Assembly (NCBI RefSeq): GCF_029360585.1
Contig: NZ_JAQZSJ010000003.1
Span: 186,001 to 250,000, forward strand
Source: Cohnella caldifontis
GTDB taxonomy: Bacteria > Bacillota > Bacilli > Paenibacillales > Paenibacillaceae
DNA length: 64,000 nt
Direction: 5' to 3'
Within the stretch, counting starts at the first letter, position 1, and each line of letters begins with the position of its first letter. Of the stretch, positions 1 to 8,088 are shown in pieces. The notes under the pieces were generated by a model. The model was not told the DNA's origin. It did not search any database and was given only the letters and a program-made list of their open reading frames with translations. Position numbers and translations under genes: made by a program.

Positions 1-1750
1 CGGGCGCCTCCCCGATCCGGAACACCATCTGTTCTCCATACATGATTTTCAGCCGAACGTATACGTTCAGCAGCCCCATGCCGTCCACCGTCAGGCTGGG
101 CGCTTCCCCGGTCCGGTTGATCCTCCGGACGGCCTCCTCGATGCGGGTCCGGCTCGCTTCGTCGAAACCGGGCCCGTTATCCCGCACTTCCACGAGCCAC
201 ATTTCCCCCTCGGCATAGGCACGGATACCGATGCTCCAGGGAGGCACTCCCTTCGTGGCGTATTTGACGGAATTCTCGACGAGCGGCTGCACGATCAGCT
301 TCGGAACCGGCACCTGGAGCAGCCCGTCGTCCGTATCGAAGGCATACGACAACCGGTTCCCATAGCGGAATCCGACGCAGCCCAGGAATTTCTCCGTGTG
401 GGACAGCTCGGTGCCGAGTTCGACCAACGAGTCGCCGTCCGCCGAAATATAGCGGAGCAAATCCGACAGATTCTCGATCATGCCCACGATTTCCCGGTTC
501 ATGTTCTCTTCCGCCATGACCCCGATCGTGGCCAGCGTGTTGTACAGGAAATGGGGATTCATCTGCGATTGCAGGGCGAGCATCTTGGCCTGCATCTCCT
601 GCTGCTGCGCCATCATGAGCTGCTCCATCGAATACTTCAGCCGCTCGCCCATCTTGCCGAACGCCAGCTGCAGCCGGTCCAGTTCGTTCAGTCCGCTCGT
701 CGGCTCGGACAGGGCGGAGGCCGCGATGCTGTCCAGATTCGCCGATTTGACGAGCGCGTGCATCCGCGCGATCGGCTTCGTGATCCGCTGGGCGGCCAGG
801 AACGTCAGGAGGAACGCCAGAATCAGGATGCACCCGGACAGCGCGGTGAAAGCGGTCGTAAACGTCTTCAGCGGCGCGAACAGGGATTTCTCCGACAGGA
901 ACACCGCCGAGTTCCAGCCCGTGAATTCGGAATGCGAGATCGCGAACAATTCCCGCTCCCCGGTCGCCGGATTCACGATCGAACCGCCTGCCGGCCGGGC
1001 CAGGAATTGGCGGACGTAGGCCGATTCGGCTTCGTGCCCGGGCCCCGCCGGATAGATCAGCTCGCCGTTGTCGTTGTAGACGATGACGCCCTCCCGCTGC
1101 GTCAACACGACGGTTTTGAACAGGTTGTTCACCGACTGCTTGACCTCCACGATTCCTTCCGGCGTATTGTATTTATCGGTGAATTGGCGCAGCAGGGAGA
1201 TCGAATACGCCTCCTCCTGCGTCGGGAGCACGTGCGCCAGCTGTTCGTCCACCGCGGGCGTCGTGATCACTTTGCCGGAGTCGCCTTCCATGACCTCCCG
1301 ATACCAGGGCATGTCCGTCAGGACGACCGTCGTTCGCCGGTTGTCAAAGCCCGAGCCGAACAGGTTGCCTTCGAAATCGTACAAGTTCACCTGCTGCACG
1401 GGCAGCGCCGGCCCGTTCGCGGCGACGAGCACCTCCGCCAGCTCTTTCGCGTTAACCGTGGCATCCTGCGGATTGGCGCCGGGTTCGTTTAAACCGGACA
1501 GCTTCAGAAACCGTTCCTTCACCAAGTTCGAATAGAGGATGTTTTGTGAAACCGTATCCATTTTTTGAATTTCCAAATCCAGCTTCTCCTTGACGGAGCG
1601 GGAGGTTCCGGAGAGCGAATCCGCCGCTTTCTCGCGGAGCGTGTCCGACGACCAGAGGTAAAAAAGCAGCAGCGAGATGGACAGGATCAGCGCGATGATG
1701 ACGGAATACGTCACGAACAGGACCGAGCGGATCGACCGGCGGCGAAGCAT
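1..1750 (-). CDS. YesM-type sensor histidine kinase (3' end cut by window)
   Basis: Membrane sensor kinase expected to phosphorylate an AraC-type (YesN-like) response regulator outside the window. It starts at ATG 1750 behind an AGGAGGTG ribosome binding site. A first membrane helix (about residues 11-34) and a second near nucleotides 840-910 bracket an extracellular dCACHE-like sensor; HAMP, His_kinase and HATPase regions follow. The phospho-acceptor motif MNPHFLYN lies near nucleotides 548-572, the N-box (ENSVKYA) near 265-285 and the G-box (DNGPGFDE) near 150-180. Only the last residues are missing. It is divergent from the sugar transporter genes, and such kinases commonly control adjacent sugar ABC importers, so it probably senses the substrate of the 1.9-11.1 kb locus. 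Confidence 0.9.
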   Translation of the reverse strand, partial: MLRRRSIRSVLFVTYSVIIALILSISLLLFYLWSSDTLREKAADSLSGTSRSVKEKLDLEIQKMDTVSQNILYSNLVKERFLKLSGLNEPGANPQDATVNAKELAEVLVAANGPALPVQQVNLYDFEGNLFGSGFDNRRTTVVLTDMPWYREVMEGDSGKVITTPAVDEQLAHVLPTQEEAYSISLLRQFTDKYNTPEGIVEVKQSVNNLFKTVVLTQREGVIVYNDNGELIYPAGPGHEAESAYVRQFLARPAGGSIVNPATGERELFAISHSEFTGWNSAVFLSEKSLFAPLKTFTTAFTALSGCILILAFLLTFLAAQRITKPIARMHALVKSANLDSIAASALSEPTSGLNELDRLQLAFGKMGERLKYSMEQLMMAQQQEMQAKMLALQSQMNPHFLYNTLATIGVMAEENMNREIVGMIENLSDLLRYISADGDSLVELGTELSHTEKFLGCVGFRYGNRLSYAFDTDDGLLQVPVPKLIVQPLVENSVKYATKGVPPWSIGIRAYAEGEMWLVEVRDNGPGFDEASRTRIEEAVRRINRTGEAPSLTVDGMGLLNVYVRLKIMYGEQMVFRIGEAP

Positions 1751-1817
1751 GGGACACCTCCTGGCTCCATTGTGACCGCGTCCCGCCGGCTTGTCAAAGG
1801 GAAGGCGCAGGTAAAAT

Positions 1818-1876
1818 AAGTGCAACGCATCTGGTCGGTTTTCTGCATGGCGGCTCCCGCTGCCCGACTCTATAAT
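1818..1876 (+). promoter_or_regulatory. Promoter of the permease operon with upstream AAGTGCAA box
   Basis: A perfect -10 TATAAT sits at 1871-1876, followed by GAAAACGCA. AAGTGCAA (1818-1825) and TGCAT (1844-1848) lie upstream, and no good -35 is visible, which fits an activator-dependent promoter. The same arrangement recurs at 5364-5422 with AAGTGCAA exactly 53 nt before the -10. The -10 overlaps an in-frame ATG at 1875, so translation must begin further downstream. Confidence 0.7.
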
Positions 1877-1934
1877 GAAAACGCATACCGGAAAGGTAAG
1901 CGCATTCATGTTGGGTTGCACGGGAGGGATTCCA

Positions 1935-2810
1935 TTGAACGACAACAGGACGTACCCCTACTATTTCTCGCTCGGAGCCATGCTGCTCTACGTCCTGCTG
2001 CTGGTCCTGCCGGGCGTCGCGGGCATCCTGTATGCCTTCACGGACTGGAACAGCTACGATTCGGCGGTCCATTTCATCGGGCTCGACAATTTCCGGCAGG
2101 TCTTCTCCGGCGAGAACATGTACCTGTCCTATATCAAAAACACGCTCGTGTTCACCGTGTCGACCATCCTGCTGAAGACGGCGATCGGTTTCGTCCTGGC
2201 GCTGATGCTGAGTAACGCCGTCCGGCTCAAAAACATGCACCGCGCCATGATGTTCATGCCCGCCGTCGTTCCGATGCTGATCGTCGGCCTCATTTTCAAA
2301 TCGGTCCTGCATCCCGATACCGGGCTGCTGAACGTCACGCTGCGCTCCCTCGGCCTCGGCGTTCTGGAGCAGCAATGGCTGACCGACCTGAAGTGGGCGT
2401 TCAAATCGATCATCGCGGTGGACGTCTGGAAAGGCGCCGGCTACATCATGGTCATCCTGCTGGCCGGCCTGCAGACGATTCCCAAAGATTACGACGAGGC
2501 GGCGGAGATCGACGGGGCGGGTTTCTGGAAACGGATCTGGCATATCACGCTTCCGCTGCTCGCCCCGGCGCTCACCGTGTCGATCGTGCTGAACCTGCTG
2601 TACGGACTGAAAATTTTCGATACCGTCTACGTCCTCACGAACGGGGGGCCGGGCTACGCGACCGAGGTCATCTATACCGGCGTGTTCAAAGAGTTCTCGA
2701 TGGGCCGGTACGGGGTCGGAACTGCGCTGTCCACGGTGCTGTTCCTGTTCATGACGGTGCTGGGCTACTTCGTCGTCAAATGGATGAGCCGGGAGGAGGA
2801 ATCGCATTGA
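1935..2810 (+). CDS. Sugar ABC transporter permease (MalF/LacF type)
   Basis: Integral membrane permease of a carbohydrate ABC importer, about 291 residues with six predicted helices. The EAA loop that docks the ATPase (EAAEIDGAGFWKR...LP) is near residues 188-207. I chose TTG 1935 because GGGAGGG (1922-1928) precedes it at good spacing; the in-frame ATG at 1875 lies inside the -10 element and would not be transcribed, while ATG 1908 is a weaker alternative. The last codons contain the ribosome binding site and overlap the start of the next permease, so the pair is translationally coupled. No ATPase is encoded nearby, as usual for MsmX-energised importers in Firmicutes. Confidence 0.9.
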   Translation: MNDNRTYPYYFSLGAMLLYVLLLVLPGVAGILYAFTDWNSYDSAVHFIGLDNFRQVFSGENMYLSYIKNTLVFTVSTILLKTAIGFVLALMLSNAVRLKNMHRAMMFMPAVVPMLIVGLIFKSVLHPDTGLLNVTLRSLGLGVLEQQWLTDLKWAFKSIIAVDVWKGAGYIMVILLAGLQTIPKDYDEAAEIDGAGFWKRIWHITLPLLAPALTVSIVLNLLYGLKIFDTVYVLTNGGPGYATEVIYTGVFKEFSMGRYGVGTALSTVLFLFMTVLGYFVVKWMSREEESH

Positions 2811-3628
2811 ACGCGCGCGTCATGAGGCAGCTGGCCGTCAACGTCGTCGTCTGGATCGTTACCGTCATTACCGTCGCGCCCCTCGTGCTGATCGTGATCA
2901 ACTCCCTGAAAGACAGCGCGCAGGCGAGCTCGATGGGCATGGATTTGCCGAAATCGCTGCATTTCGAGAATTTCTCGGTCGTTTTCGAAAAGGGCAAGCT
3001 CGGCCATTCTTTGTGGAACAGCCTGCTGTACGCGGGGGTGTCCACGGCGCTCTGCGTCGCGCTCTGCTCGCTGGCCGCGTACGTCTATTCCCGCAGACGG
3101 ACCCGGCTGAACCGCTTCAGCTACCTGTTCATCCTGCTGGGGCTGGCGATGCCGCTGAACTATTTTACGCTGATGAAGGCGATGCAGCTGCTTCACCTCG
3201 TCAACACGCAAGCCGGCATCATCATCCTGTACGCCGCGGTGCAGATTCCGCTCAGCGTATTCATCCTGTACGGCTTCGTCGGCGGCGTCCCGCGGGAGCT
3301 GGACGAGGCCGGCATCATCGACGGCTGCGGGCCGGGGCGGCTGTTCTTCGAAATCATTTTCCCGCTGCTCAAGCCGGCCGCCGTAACCGTGTTCATCCTG
3401 GCGTTCCTGAATTCCTGGAACGAGTTCCTGCTGCCGCTCTACTTCCTGAATTCCGCCAGCCAATGGCCGATGACGCTGTCGGTGTACAACTTCTTCGGCC
3501 AGTTCCAGATGGACTGGAACCTCGTCAGCGCGGATATCGTGCTGACCAGCTTGCCCGTCGTGATCCTCTACTTGCTGGGGCAGCGCTACATCATCGCCGG
3601 CATGACCGCCGGCTCCGTCAAAGGGTAA
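2807..3628 (+). CDS. Sugar ABC transporter permease (MalG/LacG type)
   Basis: Second membrane subunit of the importer, about 273 residues and six helices. The EAA loop (ELDEAGIIDGCG...FPLLKP) is at about residues 165-190. The start is TTG 2807, overlapping the stop of the preceding permease (ATTGA) and preceded by GGAGGAGG; the longer open frame upstream merely overlaps the first permease out of phase. The associated binding protein is encoded 1.8 kb downstream at 5465. Operon position next to deoxysugar-catabolic enzymes suggests L-fucose, L-rhamnose or an oligosaccharide containing them as cargo (inference). Confidence 0.9.
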   Translation: MNARVMRQLAVNVVVWIVTVITVAPLVLIVINSLKDSAQASSMGMDLPKSLHFENFSVVFEKGKLGHSLWNSLLYAGVSTALCVALCSLAAYVYSRRRTRLNRFSYLFILLGLAMPLNYFTLMKAMQLLHLVNTQAGIIILYAAVQIPLSVFILYGFVGGVPRELDEAGIIDGCGPGRLFFEIIFPLLKPAAVTVFILAFLNSWNEFLLPLYFLNSASQWPMTLSVYNFFGQFQMDWNLVSADIVLTSLPVVILYLLGQRYIIAGMTAGSVKG

Positions 3629-3645
3629 GGGAGGCGAACTCGAAC

Positions 3646-4419
3646 ATGAGGCTGAAAAACAAAGTCGCGGTCATCACCGGCGCCGGCTCCGGCATCGGCC
3701 GGCGGACGGCCGAACGGTTCGCCGAGGAAGGCGCCGCCGTCGTCATCGGGGAAATCAACGCGGAGGCCGGCGAGCAAGCCGCGGAAGCGATCCGCTCGGC
3801 CGGAGGCGAGGCCGCGTTCGTCCGGGTGGACGTGACCGACCCGGCATCGGCCGAAGCCGCCGCCGCTTTCGCGATGGAGCGGTACGGCCGCATCGACGCG
3901 CTGTTCAACAACGCGGGCATCAGCGGGGTCGGCGCCTTGCACGAGCTGGAGCCGGAGCAATGGGACCGCGTCGTCAGCGTGAACTTGCGCGGCGTCTACC
4001 TGATGAGCAAATACGTCCTTCCGCGCATGATGGAGCAGCGGTCCGGCTCGGTCATCAATATGTCCTCCTGCGCCGCGGAGATCGGACTGGCGCGCCGCGC
4101 CGTCTATTCCGCGACGAAAGGCGCCGTGCTGGCGCTGACGAAGTCGATGCAGGTGGATTACGCGCCGTATAACATCCGGGTGAACGCGCTGCTGCCCGGG
4201 ACGATCCTGACGCCGTTCGTGGAAAATTATTTGAAAACTTCCTACGACGATCCCGAAGCCGCGATCGAATCGATCAAGAAACGGCAGCTCAGCGGGGAGC
4301 TGGGCCGCCCGGAGGACGTGGCCCATGCGGCGGTGTTCCTCGCTTCGGACGAATCCAGATTCATGATGGGATCGCCGATGTACGTGGACGGGGGCGTCGT
4401 GTTCGGCAAGAACGCCTGA
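3646..4419 (+). CDS. SDR oxidoreductase, probable 2-keto-3-deoxy-L-fuconate dehydrogenase
   Basis: Classical short-chain dehydrogenase of 257 residues. The NAD-binding TGAGSGIG is at residues 11-18, NNAG near 88, and the catalytic Ser140/141, Tyr154 and Lys158 are in the usual order. The region around the catalytic Tyr and the PGT-x-x-TP segment resemble 2-keto-3-deoxy-L-fuconate dehydrogenases (the DHRS6-like branch), recalled from family knowledge rather than aligned. It lies directly upstream of an FAH-family hydrolase, which in the known non-phosphorylative fucose pathway cleaves this enzyme's diketo product. Start ATG 3646 follows GGGAGGCG. Exact substrate is inferred from context. Confidence 0.8.
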   Translation: MRLKNKVAVITGAGSGIGRRTAERFAEEGAAVVIGEINAEAGEQAAEAIRSAGGEAAFVRVDVTDPASAEAAAAFAMERYGRIDALFNNAGISGVGALHELEPEQWDRVVSVNLRGVYLMSKYVLPRMMEQRSGSVINMSSCAAEIGLARRAVYSATKGAVLALTKSMQVDYAPYNIRVNALLPGTILTPFVENYLKTSYDDPEAAIESIKKRQLSGELGRPEDVAHAAVFLASDESRFMMGSPMYVDGGVVFGKNA

Positions 4420-4460
4420 GTCCGTTTCGGGCCGGGGCATGGAGAAGGGATGGAAAACCG

Positions 4461-5360
4461 ATGAAACTGCTGCAATACTGGATGGATGGCAAGACGCGCC
4501 TGGGCGTCAAAACCGCGAGGGGAGTCGTGGACGTCGCGGAGGCGGCCCGAAAGGCTCCCTCCGCCGGGGCGCCGCTTACCCTACGGGAGGCGATAGAAGG
4601 CGGCGATTCCGCCGTTGCGGCGCTCGGAAAGCTGCTGTCGGCGGCGGGGGACGCCGTGCCCGCGTTGGACGAGTCCTCGCTGCGGCTCGCTCCGTGCGTC
4701 GCCGATCCGCAGAAAATCGTCTGCGTCGGCCTCAATTACCGCAAGCACGCGGAGGAGACGAACGCCGCCATCCCCGCTTATCCGATCCTGTTCAACAAAT
4801 TCAATAACGCGTTGGCCGCCCATGGCGAAGACGTTCCCCTGCCCGCGGAATCCCGGGAAGTCGATTACGAGGCGGAGCTCGCGATCGTCATCGGCAAGCG
4901 GGCCCGCAACGTCTCCGCGGAGCAGGCGCTGGACTACGTGTTCGGCTACTGCAACGCCAACGATCTGTCGGCGCGGGACCTGCAAATGAGAACCGCCCAA
5001 TGGATGCTCGGCAAAACGTGCGACAAATTCGCGCCGATCGGCCCGTACCTCGTGACCGCGGACGAGATCCCCGATCCGAACGCGCTGCCCATCGCCTGCA
5101 CGGTGAACGGGGAACGCCGCCAATGCTCGAACACGGCGGACATGATTTTCCGCTGCGACGAGATCGTGAGCTACGTTTCCCGCCATATGACCCTGGAGCC
5201 GGGAGACGTCATCTTGACGGGCACCCCGGAAGGCGTCGTGCTCGGTTACCCGCCGGAACGGAGGGTGTACCTGCAGGACGGCGACGTCGTAACGGTCGAA
5301 ATCGAAGGGTTAGGCGCGCTCACCAACCGGATGATCGATGAACCGAGGGTCGGCCAGTAA
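4461..5360 (+). CDS. Fumarylacetoacetate hydrolase family protein, probable 2,4-diketo-3-deoxy-L-fuconate (or rhamnonate) hydrolase
   Basis: FAH-superfamily enzyme of 299 residues that would split a 2,4-diketo-3-deoxy acid into pyruvate and L-lactate. The divalent-metal triad is visible as Glu137 and Glu139 (DYEAELAIVIG) and Asp168 (NANDLSARD). The C-terminal GDVILTGTPEGV motif is typical. Together with the preceding SDR this supplies the last two steps of a non-phosphorylative 6-deoxyhexose route. Related ureidoglycolate lyases or acylpyruvases are the alternatives, but no purine-degradation genes are near. Start ATG 4461 lies behind GGAGAAGGGATGG. Confidence 0.82.
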   Translation: MKLLQYWMDGKTRLGVKTARGVVDVAEAARKAPSAGAPLTLREAIEGGDSAVAALGKLLSAAGDAVPALDESSLRLAPCVADPQKIVCVGLNYRKHAEETNAAIPAYPILFNKFNNALAAHGEDVPLPAESREVDYEAELAIVIGKRARNVSAEQALDYVFGYCNANDLSARDLQMRTAQWMLGKTCDKFAPIGPYLVTADEIPDPNALPIACTVNGERRQCSNTADMIFRCDEIVSYVSRHMTLEPGDVILTGTPEGVVLGYPPERRVYLQDGDVVTVEIEGLGALTNRMIDEPRVGQ

Positions 5361-5363
5361 AAA

Positions 5364-5422
5364 AAGTGCAAGCAAGAAGACAGATTCGTGCATTTCATCC
5401 TGTATCTGTATGGACATACAAT
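5364..5422 (+). promoter_or_regulatory. Second locus promoter, same architecture as the one at 1818
   Basis: AAGTGCAA (5364-5371), TGCAT (5389-5393) and -10 TACAAT (5417-5422) followed by GAAAGCGCA. The AAGTGCAA to -10 distance is 53 nt, identical to the copy at 1818. It drives the binding-protein gene and probably the enzyme genes downstream. A common activator, plausibly the partner of the divergent YesM-type kinase, is inferred. Confidence 0.68.
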
Positions 5423-5464
5423 GAAAGCGCAATCAACAACTCGACCTAAAGGGGTAATCATCCG

Positions 5465-6841
5465 ATGAAAAAGGCTTTTGGCTTGCTGGCAATCCTCGGC
5501 TTGACGGTCGGCCTGCTGGCCGGCTGCGGCGGCAAGAACGGGGAGTCCTCTCCCTCTCCGGCTTCGAGCGCAAGCGGCGGCGCGGGCGGCAGCGCAAGCG
5601 CCAGCCCTTCGGCCTCCTCGGAGGCGCCGAAAGAAAAGGTGACGCTGACCTACATGGCCAGCCAAGACTGGATCAAGGATTCGGAGATGCAGCTCGCCAA
5701 GAAATTCGAAGAGCAGACCGGCATCCACATCGACTATCAGATCGTCCCGGCCGACCAGTACCAGAACCTGCTCAAGGTGAAGCTGAACGCGAAGGAAGCG
5801 CCCGACATTTTCGGCGGCCAGGACGGCAAATTCGACCTCGGTCCCCTGTACGACGTCGAGAACAACGCGGTCGACCTGACCGGCGAAGAGTGGACGCAGC
5901 GGGAGAACAAGCAGTTCCTCGAGCAAGCCACGTGGAACGGCAAGGTCTACGCCCTGACGATCTGGGATCCGACCTACGACTACTACGTCGTGTACAACAA
6001 GCAGATTTTCGAGAAACTCGGGCTGCAGGTCCCGACGAATTACCAGGAATTCCTCGCCGCGTGCGAAGCGATCAAGAAATCCGGCATCACCCCGATCTAC
6101 GAGCCGGTCTCCGACGGCTGGCACCACGTGCTGTGGTTCCCGGAAATCGGGCCGAAGTTCGAGGAAGCGAATCCGGGCCTGATCGACAAGCTGAACAACA
6201 ACGAAATCAAGCTGGCGGACGTTCCGATCATGGAGCAGGCTTTGTCCCAGTTTAACGAACTCGTCCAAAAAGGCTACATGGGCAAGAGTTACTTCTCCAA
6301 CACGTTCGCGGACACCGAGAAGAACATGGCCGGCGGCAAGTACGCCATGACGGTTCACAACCTGGGCCTGCCGGCGACGATCGAGAAGGCGTTCCCGGAA
6401 GTCAAACAGGATACGTTCGGCTTCTTCCCGATCCCGCTGGTCGACAACCAGATCATGAACCTCGCGCCGGCCGCGCCCAGCAAGTTCATCTACTCCGGAT
6501 CCAAGCACATCGAAGAAGCGAAAGAATACTTCCGCTTCCTGACGCAGCAAGAGAACCTGCAATACTTCCTGACGAACGAGCCGCGCTTCCTGTCGCTGAA
6601 CTTCGATGGCGTCAAAGGCAATTTCACGCCGGAGCAGCAGAAATTCTTCGACACTTACGGCGCGAAGCAAGGGACCGACATGCAAATGACGGCCAAGTAC
6701 GTGAACCCGCAATGGATGGACATCGGCAAAGACATGAGCGCGATGATCGGCGGAGCGATGAAACCGAGCGACGTCCTGAAGAACGCCGACAAGCGCAGGG
6801 CGGAGCAGGCCAAGGCCGCGAAAGACCCGGCCTGGAAGTAA
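5465..6841 (+). CDS. Extracellular sugar-binding lipoprotein of ABC importer
   Basis: Family 1 solute-binding protein, 458 residues, anchored outside the membrane. The signal peptide ends in the lipobox LAGC with the acylated Cys at residue 21, followed by a Ser/Ala/Gly/Pro-rich linker to about residue 58 and then the two-lobed binding domain. It delivers ligand to the permeases at 1935 and 2807. It has its own promoter, and a stem-loop follows the stop, a common way to make binding protein in excess of permease. The ligand cannot be read from sequence; a fucose/rhamnose-type sugar is suggested by neighbours. Confidence 0.9.
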   Translation: MKKAFGLLAILGLTVGLLAGCGGKNGESSPSPASSASGGAGGSASASPSASSEAPKEKVTLTYMASQDWIKDSEMQLAKKFEEQTGIHIDYQIVPADQYQNLLKVKLNAKEAPDIFGGQDGKFDLGPLYDVENNAVDLTGEEWTQRENKQFLEQATWNGKVYALTIWDPTYDYYVVYNKQIFEKLGLQVPTNYQEFLAACEAIKKSGITPIYEPVSDGWHHVLWFPEIGPKFEEANPGLIDKLNNNEIKLADVPIMEQALSQFNELVQKGYMGKSYFSNTFADTEKNMAGGKYAMTVHNLGLPATIEKAFPEVKQDTFGFFPIPLVDNQIMNLAPAAPSKFIYSGSKHIEEAKEYFRFLTQQENLQYFLTNEPRFLSLNFDGVKGNFTPEQQKFFDTYGAKQGTDMQMTAKYVNPQWMDIGKDMSAMIGGAMKPSDVLKNADKRRAEQAKAAKDPAWK

Positions 6842-6846
6842 ACCGA

Positions 6847-6890
6847 GAAGCAAGGCGGCCCGTCCTTCACCGGGGCGGGCTTTGCTTTTC
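6847..6890 (+). terminator. Stem-loop after the binding-protein gene (attenuator or mRNA stabiliser)
   Basis: GAAGCAAGGCGGCCCGTCC pairs with GGGGCGGGCTTTGCTTTTC around a short loop, with a modest T-run. It sits between the SBP gene and the next gene 60 nt on, so it more likely trims or stabilises the SBP message than ends the operon. Confidence 0.7.
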
Positions 6891-6950
6891 GCGGCCATCA
6901 CGGGATCGCGGGATTCGCGGGTTTCGCGGGAGCGGAGGAGAGAGTCGGAC

Positions 6951-7304
6951 ATGATCGAGAGATCGCTGTGGGTGGCGACGCTGCGGGAAGACAAAGTCGG
7001 CGAATACGAACGGCTTCACGACCGTTTGCCGGCCGAAATCGCGGCGCAGCTGCGGGATAAAGGGTTCGTCGAACTGAACATTTACCGCGACGACCTCACT
7101 TTGTACATGACTTGGGAGACGGATCCGGCGTTGGCGGTGCCGGACCGGGTGGTCCGCGAACAGGCGGAGCGCGAGTGGGACCGGCTGACGGGGGACTGCT
7201 TCGCGGAAAGCTGGCGGCAGGTTCCTCCGCTTTTCCGGCTGTCCGGCCATCGGCACAAAGCTTCGGAACTTGATCAGCGGGGAGCGGAACGGCATGGGGA
7301 ATGA
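6951..7304 (+). CDS. L-rhamnose mutarotase (RhaM) family protein, deoxysugar mutarotase
   Basis: Small RhaM/DUF718-family protein of 117 residues interconverting alpha and beta anomers of a 6-deoxyhexose. Tyr19 and His23 in YERLHDRL match the conserved Tyr-xxx-His of RhaM, and YMTWE fits the conserved Trp region. Start ATG 6951; its stop overlaps the next start (ATGGGGAATGA at 7294-7304), so the two are coupled. Anomer supply for the sugar dehydrogenase encoded next is the logical role. RhaM homologues occur in both rhamnose and fucose loci, so the sugar is not settled. Confidence 0.85.
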   Translation: MIERSLWVATLREDKVGEYERLHDRLPAEIAAQLRDKGFVELNIYRDDLTLYMTWETDPALAVPDRVVREQAEREWDRLTGDCFAESWRQVPPLFRLSGHRHKASELDQRGAERHGE

Positions 7305-8067
7305 ACGGAATTTGCAAGGGAAAGCGGCGATCGTGACGGGCTCGACCAGCGGCATCGGCCAAGCGGTCGCGGAGAAGCTGGCCTCCCGCGGCGTCCGGAC
7401 GGTCGTTCACGGACGCAACCGGGAAGCCGGCGAACGGACGGTCCAAGGGATCCGCGAGGCCGGCGGGGAAGCGCTGTTCGTCCAGGCGGACCTGCTGGAT
7501 CCGTCCGCGCCGGACCGGTTGGTCGAAGCCGCCGTGAACGCCTGGGGCCGGGTCGACTACGTCGTCAACAACGCGGCGCTGGTGTGCAACAAGCCGATTG
7601 AAGACGTCCGGCACGAGGACTGGGACCGGCTGTTTCAAGTGAATATGAAAACGCCGTTCTTCCTGGTCCAACGGGCGCTGCCTTGGCTGACGGAGCATAA
7701 AGGCGCCGTCGTGAACGTAGGCTCGATCAACGGCACCGTAAACAAGCCGAACAACGTGGTGTACGACGCGATCAAAGCCTGCCTCAACCATATGACCCGG
7801 GGGCTGGCGCTCGATTTGCGGGACCGCGGCGTGCGGATCAACACGCTGATGCCCGGCGGGGTCGCCACGCCGCTGATCGACCAGTGGTTCCATCAGATGT
7901 ACGCCGACCCCGCGGAAGCGCAGCGGCTGGCCGACGAGGAGAAGGCGAAGCCGTTCATGGGCGCGCCAGAGCAGATCGCCGACGCCGTCGTCTACCTGTG
8001 CGGCGGAGGTTCTTCATGGATCAACGGAGCCGTCATTCCGATCGACGGCGGCTATAACATCGGTTGA
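7294..8067 (+). CDS. SDR oxidoreductase, probable L-fucose (6-deoxyhexose) 1-dehydrogenase
   Basis: Classical short-chain dehydrogenase, 257 residues. The cofactor motif TGSTSGIG is at 15-22, NNAA near 91, and the catalytic triad is Ser144, Tyr157, Lys161 (YDAIK). As the second SDR of the locus, next to mutarotase and ahead of dehydratase and lactonase, it most likely oxidises the free sugar to its lactone. Start ATG 7294 has GGGGAGCGG upstream and overlaps the mutarotase stop. The assignment between the two SDRs is by order and resemblance and could be reversed. Confidence 0.78.
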   Translation: MGNERNLQGKAAIVTGSTSGIGQAVAEKLASRGVRTVVHGRNREAGERTVQGIREAGGEALFVQADLLDPSAPDRLVEAAVNAWGRVDYVVNNAALVCNKPIEDVRHEDWDRLFQVNMKTPFFLVQRALPWLTEHKGAVVNVGSINGTVNKPNNVVYDAIKACLNHMTRGLALDLRDRGVRINTLMPGGVATPLIDQWFHQMYADPAEAQRLADEEKAKPFMGAPEQIADAVVYLCGGGSSWINGAVIPIDGGYNIG

Positions 8068-8088
8068 GGGGAAAGGGCGGGAGCCGTA

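Noticed and set aside
398..1492. Plus-strand open frame of 364 codons opposite the histidine kinase
   Set aside because: Arg/Gln/His-rich composition, no family motifs and no ribosome binding site; it mirrors the high-GC kinase gene.
1875..1937. ATG 1875 as the start of the first permease
   Set aside because: It lies inside the -10 TATAAT and has no ribosome binding site, whereas TTG 1935 has GGGAGGG at proper spacing.
2375..2806. N-terminal extension of the second permease
   Set aside because: This part of the frame only reads out of phase through the first permease; TTG 2807 has a good ribosome binding site.
5246..6994. Minus-strand open frame of 582 codons opposite the binding-protein gene
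   Set aside because: A GC-rich antisense shadow of a convincing lipoprotein gene; low-complexity Arg/Val/Leu composition.
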